Assembly: GCF_000364625.1 (NCBI RefSeq)
Contig: NZ_KB822613.1
Span: 36,709 to 100,708, forward strand
Direction: 5' to 3'
DNA length: 64,000 bases
Source: Pseudomonas thermotolerans DSM 14292
GTDB lineage: Bacteria > Pseudomonadota > Gammaproteobacteria > Pseudomonadales > Pseudomonadaceae
The notes beneath the pieces are model-generated. The model was not told the DNA's origin. It was given only the letters and a program-made list of their open reading frames with translations, and searched no databases. Below, piece after piece: positions 61,803 through 64,000 of this stretch (its first letter is position 1; every line of letters starts with the position of its first letter). A program made the position numbers and the translations under genes.

Positions 61803-63302
61803 TTAGAGTTTCCGCATATCCTTTATTGAACCAAGGACAAAGTCAGGCTGAACTTCGGAGGTTTCGAGCTGGTCGCGGGTTGTCTCACCTGTCAATACCA
61901 ACAAACCGTAACATGGCAGTGCTTTCGCCATCATAATATCTGTATGAAGACGATCCCCTACTATTAATGTCTTACTGGGGTCCAGATTAAATCTTTGAAT
62001 CAGCGGTGAAATCATTTCAAAACTAGGCTTACCAAAAACTTTGCTCGGACTTTTACCAGTTGTAATCCTAATCATCTCAAGCAAAGACCCTATATCGGGA
62101 ATAGGGCCATACTCTGAAGGACAAAAAACATCGCAATGAGTTGCCAGAATATCCGTCCCTTCATTTATGTATTTACATGCCGTTATAAGCTTTTGATAGC
62201 TCAGCTCAGTATCGTAACCAATAACCACGTATTCTGGATTAGCTGAGTCAATATTGAATCCCTGATCCATCAGATATTTCTTTAAGCTATTGGTCCCTAA
62301 CACATGAATTTTTTCAACTTTCTGATCAAACAAATAGTCCACCAGCGCATCGGTTGAAAGCACTATTTGTGACTCCGAACATTTGATGCCGATATCCTTT
62401 AACCTAGTTACGTAATCGCTTTTATTTTTCGAGGAATTATTGGTTAAGAAGTACACATTTTTTCCGTCTTCTTGCAACGCCTCGATCACCTCGGGCGCAC
62501 CATCAACAACTTGACCACCAACGTAAACTGTCCCATCAAGATCAAATAGAATATTTTCAATATTTTTAATTGCGTCATCGTAATGCGAAAACTTACGATC
62601 AGACAAGGCCAAGTCTTCATAATTATCAATCTCGACCCAATTTAGCCCCGCAATGTCACAAGGTGTGAACTTAAGCTTTTGGGACCGAAATAAGCGCTGC
62701 ATTGCGACTTCGGTCCAGTCTTTCAAGTTCTTCTCTTCCTCTATAATCCTGACAATCTCTTCGAAGAATATTGAACTCGCCTCTGAAGAGAACTTATAGA
62801 AATCGATAGAGCACGCAAACGATTCATGCTCTTTAATCTTCTTCGAAATATCGATTACAAAGCCATCCGATGAGACAACAACCTTCATTGACTCTTCGTT
62901 GTAGAGCGAGCTATCTACAGCCACTGCATTCGCGGACTCATGCTCCAAGAGACGTTTGACAACATCCACATCAACACTCAGATCAGCATTATTGAGGATA
63001 AAACTCCTGCCTGCTGCCTGCTCCCTTGCCAAGTAAAGGGAGTACATATTGTTAGTCGTCTCGTAATCGTTGTTTTCAACAATTCGGATATTAACATCCT
63101 TGATATGCTTGCAATATTCCTTGATCGCGCCCCCCTCATAACCTACAACGATTAACAAATCCCTAATGCCCGCTGCCTTATAGGCATCGATCTGGTATTG
63201 AAGAATCGCCTTCCCAGCAGTGGTTACCAAGCATTTTGGCTTTGCATTAGTCATTGGGCGCAAACGCGAACCTACACCCGCAGCAAGGATTATGCCAATC
63301 AT
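61803..63302 (-). CDS. fusion: LicC-like nucleotidyltransferase + HAD-IIA phosphatase
   Basis: 499-residue protein of two enzymes. Residues 1-240: sugar/polyol-phosphate nucleotidyltransferase, with LAAGVGSRLRPMTNAKPK (7-23), LIVVGYEGG, NNMYSLYLAREQ (84-95, as in choline-phosphate cytidylyltransferase LicC), NNAD (104-107) and WVEIDNYEDL. Residues 248-499: HAD-IIA phosphatase (NagD type) with Asp254-x-Asp256 (FDLDGTVY), Thr287-Asn-Asn (FLTNNSS), Lys425 and Asp450/Asp455 (GDRLHTD); all catalytic residues present. In CDP-polyol pathways a cytidylyltransferase and a HAD phosphatase act close together; the exact substrate is inference. AT-rich. First gene visible in the locus. Confidence 0.9.
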   Translation of the reverse strand: MIGIILAAGVGSRLRPMTNAKPKCLVTTAGKAILQYQIDAYKAAGIRDLLIVVGYEGGAIKEYCKHIKDVNIRIVENNDYETTNNMYSLYLAREQAAGRSFILNNADLSVDVDVVKRLLEHESANAVAVDSSLYNEESMKVVVSSDGFVIDISKKIKEHESFACSIDFYKFSSEASSIFFEEIVRIIEEEKNLKDWTEVAMQRLFRSQKLKFTPCDIAGLNWVEIDNYEDLALSDRKFSHYDDAIKNIENILFDLDGTVYVGGQVVDGAPEVIEALQEDGKNVYFLTNNSSKNKSDYVTRLKDIGIKCSESQIVLSTDALVDYLFDQKVEKIHVLGTNSLKKYLMDQGFNIDSANPEYVVIGYDTELSYQKLITACKYINEGTDILATHCDVFCPSEYGPIPDIGSLLEMIRITTGKSPSKVFGKPSFEMISPLIQRFNLDPSKTLIVGDRLHTDIMMAKALPCYGLLVLTGETTRDQLETSEVQPDFVLGSIKDMRKL

Positions 63303-63729
63303 CTAACAAGTTCCCTTCTATTAATTAAAATTCAGCCTAAAGGGCCATGCAATAAATTATTTAATAACACGCTAAAATTCTACAAAGGATATCAACTGCC
63401 ACACCGTATAAGGCGCTCTTCGCTATGGTTTATCCAGAGCATTGACTCCAGCCTCTTATGGCAATCGATGCGAACACCCACTTGGTTGAATCGAAACGCC
63501 CACGGCCCCATCCGAACTGAGATGGCGACGAATCCTTACAACTGACAAGCGAGACCACGCTTTCTTATCCCTCGTCATGCTAAGGATGGTCTGAAGTAGC
63601 CACGTATTTCTGGCCGACTACAGACCTCGCTGTTTTTTGAAGCGGTCCATCGATCAAAAACTGCTCAGATCGACTACTTATGTAGGGTTTTTAGCCGCTA
63701 CGCGCACCCCGTAGCGGCTATTCGCCGTG
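63303..63729. other. spacer between the fusion gene and the transposase remnant
   Basis: About 430 bp without convincing coding potential. Composition changes here from AT-rich to mixed. A perfect 11-bp palindrome stem lies at 63692-63720. Possible IS terminal repeat could not be identified. Likely old insertion-site debris. Confidence 0.45.
63692..63720. repeat. 11-bp inverted repeat near the IS remnant
   Basis: TAGCCGCTACG and CGTAGCGGCTA separated by 7 bp. A run of T precedes it on the plus strand, so it is not an ordinary terminator for the minus-strand transposase. Confidence 0.6.
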
Positions 63730-64000
63730 TTACAGGCGCACCTCTCCTGTGTTCGCGAGTAAATGCCGCCGCGCCATCCACAGATTCGACAGCGCAAACA
63801 GCGTAATCAGTTGTGCGGTGTTCTTGGCCAGGCCACGGAAGCGCACCTTGGTGTAACCAAACTGGCGCTTGATCACTCGAAACGGGTGCTCGACCTTCGC
63901 TCGCACTTGTGCCTTGGCCTTCAAATCCCTGTCGAATGAGGTGATCCAGCGCACGCTCATCCTGACGAGGCTTGCAGTGCGCGAGGCGCCAGGCGGATCC
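63730..64000 (-). mobile_element. IS5-family transposase, C-terminal part (runs off the window)
   Basis: The visible 76+ residues contain [38 protein letters not shown] and [11 protein letters not shown], the C-terminal hallmark of IS5-group DDE transposases. The frame is open to the right edge with no stop; the upstream part of the element lies outside. The ATG at 63960 may be an internal codon. The N-terminal half of the visible stretch ([13 protein letters not shown]) does not look like a typical IS5 sequence, so a frameshift near the edge is possible. Confidence 0.85.

Noticed and set aside
63198..63545. Plus-strand 115-codon frame over the fusion gene start
   Set aside because: Overlaps the N-terminus of the nucleotidyltransferase antisense and has no similarity.

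Overview
The window reads as a chromosomal segment of a GC-rich Pseudomonas, probably close to the P. aeruginosa group. This rests on gene content and order: gap (long GAPDH), mfd, MTI phosphorylase, nagZ, psrA, lexA-sulA, topA, fadBA, uup, slt, moeA-moaB / mobA, an OprD-type porin, dgt and dacB follow the order I remember from P. aeruginosa. Species assignment is inference from memory, not from a search.

Layout. (1) 1-12.6 kb: partial gap divergent from mfd, csiV and a SWIM/SNF2 helicase; convergent to these, psrA, a YkuD protein, nagZ and the MTI phosphorylase; then the SOS unit lexA-sulA with two LexA boxes. (2) 12.8-20.6 kb: two small conserved genes, topA, a DUF1653 gene and the fatty-acid oxidation operon fadBA. 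The psrA and fadBA upstream regions carry the same 27-bp double PsrA-type operator. (3) 20.6-33.2 kb: small conserved proteins, uspA-like gene, ABC-F protein Uup, Slt, a MOSC protein, CheV, an AraC-type regulator, the molybdopterin genes moeA-moaB and divergent mobA, and a small lipoprotein. (4) 33.4-44 kb: tRNA-Pro(CGG), a thioredoxin-fold protein, an OprD-family porin, a three-gene membrane-protein operon, an EAL phosphodiesterase with a C-terminal sensor-like extension, DUF808, dgt, a FUSC-type membrane protein, dacB and a hotdog thioesterase.

(5) 44.1-63.3 kb: one long minus-strand surface-polysaccharide (O-antigen) locus ending in wbpM and a ComEA-like gene. In transcription order: a cytidylyltransferase-HAD phosphatase fusion, a Wzx flippase, wecB, a CDP-glycerol glycerophosphotransferase-like gene, a GT4, a Wzy-like membrane protein, a GT2, rmlB-rmlA-rmlC-rmlD, a WcaJ/PslA-type initiating transferase, an O-antigen-ligase-like protein, a WbpK-like dehydrogenase, WbpL and WbpM. 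From about 55.05 kb to about 63.7 kb the DNA is visibly AT-rich, and the right edge cuts the 3' part of an IS5-family transposase, so this block looks horizontally acquired.

The most interesting part is 55-63.3 kb: the fusion protein (LicC-like nucleotidyltransferase plus NagD-like phosphatase) and the teichoic-acid-type transferase together suggest an O-antigen carrying a CDP-activated polyol phosphate such as glycerol phosphate, on a backbone that also uses dTDP-rhamnose and UDP-ManNAc-derived sugars. The exact nucleotide-activated substrate cannot be read from sequence.
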